Origin: Eudorina sp. 2006-703-Eu-15 | Lineage: Eukaryota; Chlorophyta; Chlorophyceae; Chlamydomonadales; Volvocaceae | Assembly: GCA_003117195.1 (NCBI GenBank) | Contig: BDSI01000096.1 | Span: forward strand, 372,001 to 436,000 | Direction: 5' to 3' | DNA: 64,000 nucleotides | Shown: one piece after another, positions 61,648 through 64,000 of the stretch | How positions within the stretch are numbered: the stretch's first letter is position 1 | Layout of the letters: every line of letters starts with the position of its first letter | Position numbers and translations under genes: made by a program | The notes under the pieces: generated by a model | Told to the model about the DNA's origin: nothing | What the model saw: only the letters and a program-made list of their open reading frames with translations | The model's database searches: none

Positions 61648-62845
61648 GGTGAGGGACATTTGAGGCTGAACTGTAGGGACAAATTTTCTAGGGCGACAGC
61701 TTTTGCCTATAGGAATAGGCTGACGATGGGAATTATTTGGCACAGGTGAACGTTCCTAAGACCAAGCGGGCCTTCTGCAAGGGGTGCAAGAAGCACATGA
61801 TGATGAAGGTCACCCAGTACAAGACTGGCAAGGCGTCGCTCTACGCGCAGGGTAAGATGATGGATAAGGAGCCTTTCCAGTCGTTGGTTTGGCAACTGGG
61901 AGAACGGGACAGGTGCTGGTGGCGGCAGTAAGGTGGAGCGCCAGCCGCCTTGGCTAAACGGCGAAGTCCAGCGCTCTATTGCAGCAGCCTTAAAGCAAAG
62001 CAACATAACCTGATTTATGACTTAATTTATGGCGCACAACTGGCCGTCGAGTGCTGCTTTCGCCGTGACCGAATGGTTCCCGCAGGGGTCACACTTGGGT
62101 AGGCACACAGATAAGCGTTGGAATTCAGCGTCCATCTGCTCGTTCATTCGCTTCACGCAGGCAAGCGCCGTTACGACCGCAAGCAGTCGGGTTACGGTGG
62201 TCAGACCAAGCCCGTCTTCCACAAGAAGGTGCGGCAGTCATTCGGCGACGGACCCCGGCGGCCTCATTAGGAGGGCCGGCGCCACGCAAATGTGGCGACC
62301 GTGTTGCGAGTGGATGGGAAGGATGCATGCGGGTATGCGGGTATGGGAGCAAGCGTGCTTGCGCGACGGTTCGCCAACGCGACTGTGCGAGTGACGACGC
62401 CTGAACGGGGGACACAGGGGATGCGCGTGTGTTACGACAGCGGCCCTAGTGTCCCCGGATGACATAAAGATCCTAACTGTCGGTTAGCTGTCTAAACGTC
62501 ATGTCCGGTTGGATTGAACCTATATTTGAACCCGTCAACAGGCCAAGACCACGAAGAAGATCGTGCTGAGGATGCAGTGCCAAGAGTGCAAGCAGACCTG
62601 CATGAAGGGGCTCAAGGTAATTGGGATGGTCCTCGACGTCACAGCCACAGCAAATGGCTGCGTCCTTGCAGATAGGCTGTTGGGATGCTGATGTGCAACA
62701 TACCGAGGGCCAATTGTTTCCTTTCTTTCTTCACCATCGACTTTTCCCGTTTGCATCTAATACGGGTACTGTCCGACCTTTCATGTCTGCCATGCAGCGC
62801 TGCAAGCACTTCGAGATTGGTGGCGACAAGAAGAAGGGCAACTAA
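61648..62845 (+). CDS. RPL36A: 60S ribosomal protein eL42 (L36a/L44)
   Basis: Cytosolic large-subunit protein near the E-site. Five exons: 61648-61650 (only the ATG), 61746-61851, 62161-62228, 62542-62616, 62798-62845, giving 99 aa, slightly shorter than the usual ~105. Family motifs: [82 protein letters not shown] near the start and CQEC in the fourth exon are the zinc-ribbon cysteines. The N-terminal part lacks the extra residues found in other eukaryotes (FCKSKECKKH type). The Pro of TKPVF is kept; changes at this Pro give cycloheximide resistance in Chlamydomonas and yeasts, so the drug should bind. The start follows from the purine-rich AAAAATG at an exon ending in a GTGAGG donor. A TGTAA lies 24 nt past the stop. 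Confidence 0.97.
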
Positions 62846-62868
62846 AGTAGCGGCCTCGGTTGGGAACG

Positions 62869-62873
62869 TGTAA
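62869..62873 (+). terminator. TGTAA poly(A) signal of the eL42 gene
   Basis: TGTAA 24 nt after the TAA stop. Cleavage would be expected 10-15 nt further on, giving a 3' UTR under 50 nt. Confidence 0.85.
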
Positions 62874-63410
62874 CACTCATGGCTGGCAAAGTTTTCTGTT
62901 GTGTACGGCAACGATTTGAGCACGATTTCAGGCAGAACGTGTCAGCCGTGTTCAGGTTCTATCTTGGCTGCCGCGCCGCTCCTGCACATGACGTAATCCT
63001 CTCTAATGACGCAGCATCAATTGTTTGCCATGAAAAACGAATAAGACGCGTGATTGCCACAGATGGGTCCCGGGACTCTTATCAATGTCGCATTCGGATC
63101 AAGTGCACACGTCGCAGTCCCTGCGATTTCCTCATGCCCAAAGTCAATACGACCACCCATAAGACGCCTGAAGGGATCTGCTCATTCCTGCTATACGTAT
63201 CTCACGCTCACATCAAAATGCGAGGACGTCCTTCGAAGACCCCTCGAACCGCTCTGGTCCGGACACCCTAAACCTTTCACAGCTATGCTACGCCGCCTGC
63301 CAGCAAACCTAGAACAATTTAGCTGTATCTACACTCTGTGCCAACATTCCCAGCGCCGAATCCTTAAGCTCAAGCTCCGTGCACTGAGTCCGGGCTAGCT
63401 ACAAAAGCGC
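62874..63410. other. Convergent spacer between eL42 and coatomer gamma
   Basis: 537 nt between the eL42 poly(A) signal (+) and the coatomer gamma stop (-). It presumably holds the coatomer 3' UTR. No TGTAA close to that stop was seen on the minus strand and no exon is supported. Confidence 0.55.
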
Positions 63411-64000
63411 TTAGGCATCCTGGATAATCTGGTGGATTGCCTCGGTGAGCTCCAAGGACTCCGCACGCACCACCAGCTTCATAGCCACATTGTTAGACGC
63501 GTCAATGCCAAACGACATCCGGACCAGTACCTGCGGTGGCACATTCATTCGGGAAGCGGTAACTCACTGAGGTCCCGGCTGCATACGGTGCCAGGGGTAT
63601 ACAGTACAGCCTGCGGTACATAGCGTACGCCTTACAGCGGTATGTATGTAAGGGTTCGATTGAGCCTGTACGCAAGACTTCGCTTTCAGGGGCTCCCGCG
63701 GGTGTGTGCTAGACAATTATTGCCACTCCCTTACCTGTTGGTAGCCCACAAAAATGCCGGCCAATAGCACAGTGTGGCTCCGTGCGTTGGGGGGCACTGC
63801 TTCGCTGCCTTCACAAGGCTGCATGCCCAGGATGCCGATTACAGCCTCGACAGCTTCCTGCAGTCCCAAGGGAAAAGAACGCGCGTGCACAATATATTAG
63901 GACATATGGGCATGGAATAAACCGTGTAACGCGTCCCATATGATGCCAACACCAGGGCATAGGGAGATACGCATGTAATAATGCGCACTTCCGGAAGGTG
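63411..64000 (-). CDS. COPG1: Coatomer subunit gamma, C-terminal end (partial)
   Basis: Core subunit of the COPI coat for Golgi-to-ER retrograde transport. The gene runs off the right edge; only its last two coding exons are here: 63735-63857 and 63411-63530, phase 0, 80 residues. The first reads EAVEAVIGILGMQPCEGSEA then HTVLLAGIFVGYQQ; the second reads VLVRMSFGID then AMKLVVRAESLELTEAI and ends IIQDA. The GMQPCEGSE..PPN..SHT.LL.G.F block and the VLVR.SFGID..VAMKL.VR block are the end of the gamma appendage (platform) domain, as in plant gamma-COP. The rest of the window, 63858-64000, is intron. The two exons carry no frameshift or internal stop. Confidence 0.92.

Overview
The window looks like nuclear DNA of a volvocine green alga (Chlamydomonas/Volvox group). 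It is GC-rich, genes have many short introns with GTGAG/GTAAG donors and (C/T)AG acceptors, coding exons carry Ala, Gly, Gln and Pro homopolymers, and TGTAA, the volvocine poly(A) signal, follows several stop codons. All gene models were spliced by hand from reading frame, splice-site phase and family similarity. No tRNA, rRNA, CRISPR array or intact transposon was recognised.

Layout, left to right. (1) 1673-5182 (+): a protein with one B3-like DNA-binding domain at each end. (2) 11726-20087 (-): a very large polyglutamine protein with a LUX/PCL1-type GARP (Myb-SHLQKYR) domain, the class that includes the ROC15/ROC75 clock factors of Chlamydomonas. (3) 22844-25499 (-): a REEP/HVA22 (TB2/DP1) membrane-shaping protein. 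(4) 28793-35227 (-): an F-box plus leucine-rich-repeat protein in 11 exons. (5) 35879-39292 (+): a plastid-type thioredoxin-fold (AhpC/TSA-like) protein, divergent from gene 4 over a 651-nt gap. (6) 41801-46328 (-) and (8) 55495-60451 (-): two paralogues of an unrecognised family with matching internal exons. They flank (7) 48259-54758 (-), a secretory SGNH/GDSL-like hydrolase with two large intronic satellites. (9) 61648-62845 (+): ribosomal protein eL42. (10) 63411-64000 (-): the C-terminal end of coatomer gamma, continuing past the right edge.

The genes do not form one pathway. There are two candidate transcription regulators (genes 1 and 2), ER/secretory functions (REEP, SGNH hydrolase, COPI gamma), a possible ubiquitin-ligase adaptor (F-box/LRR), a plastid redox-fold protein and a ribosomal protein. 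The most novel material is in the introns. Three short interspersed sequence families recur across unrelated genes. One, centred on TGTCTACCAATTTCC, sits in introns of five genes and always reads in the host gene's sense direction, in five of six cases shortly before the 3' splice site. The duplicated unknown family around the SGNH gene and the double-ended B3 protein are the next most interesting.
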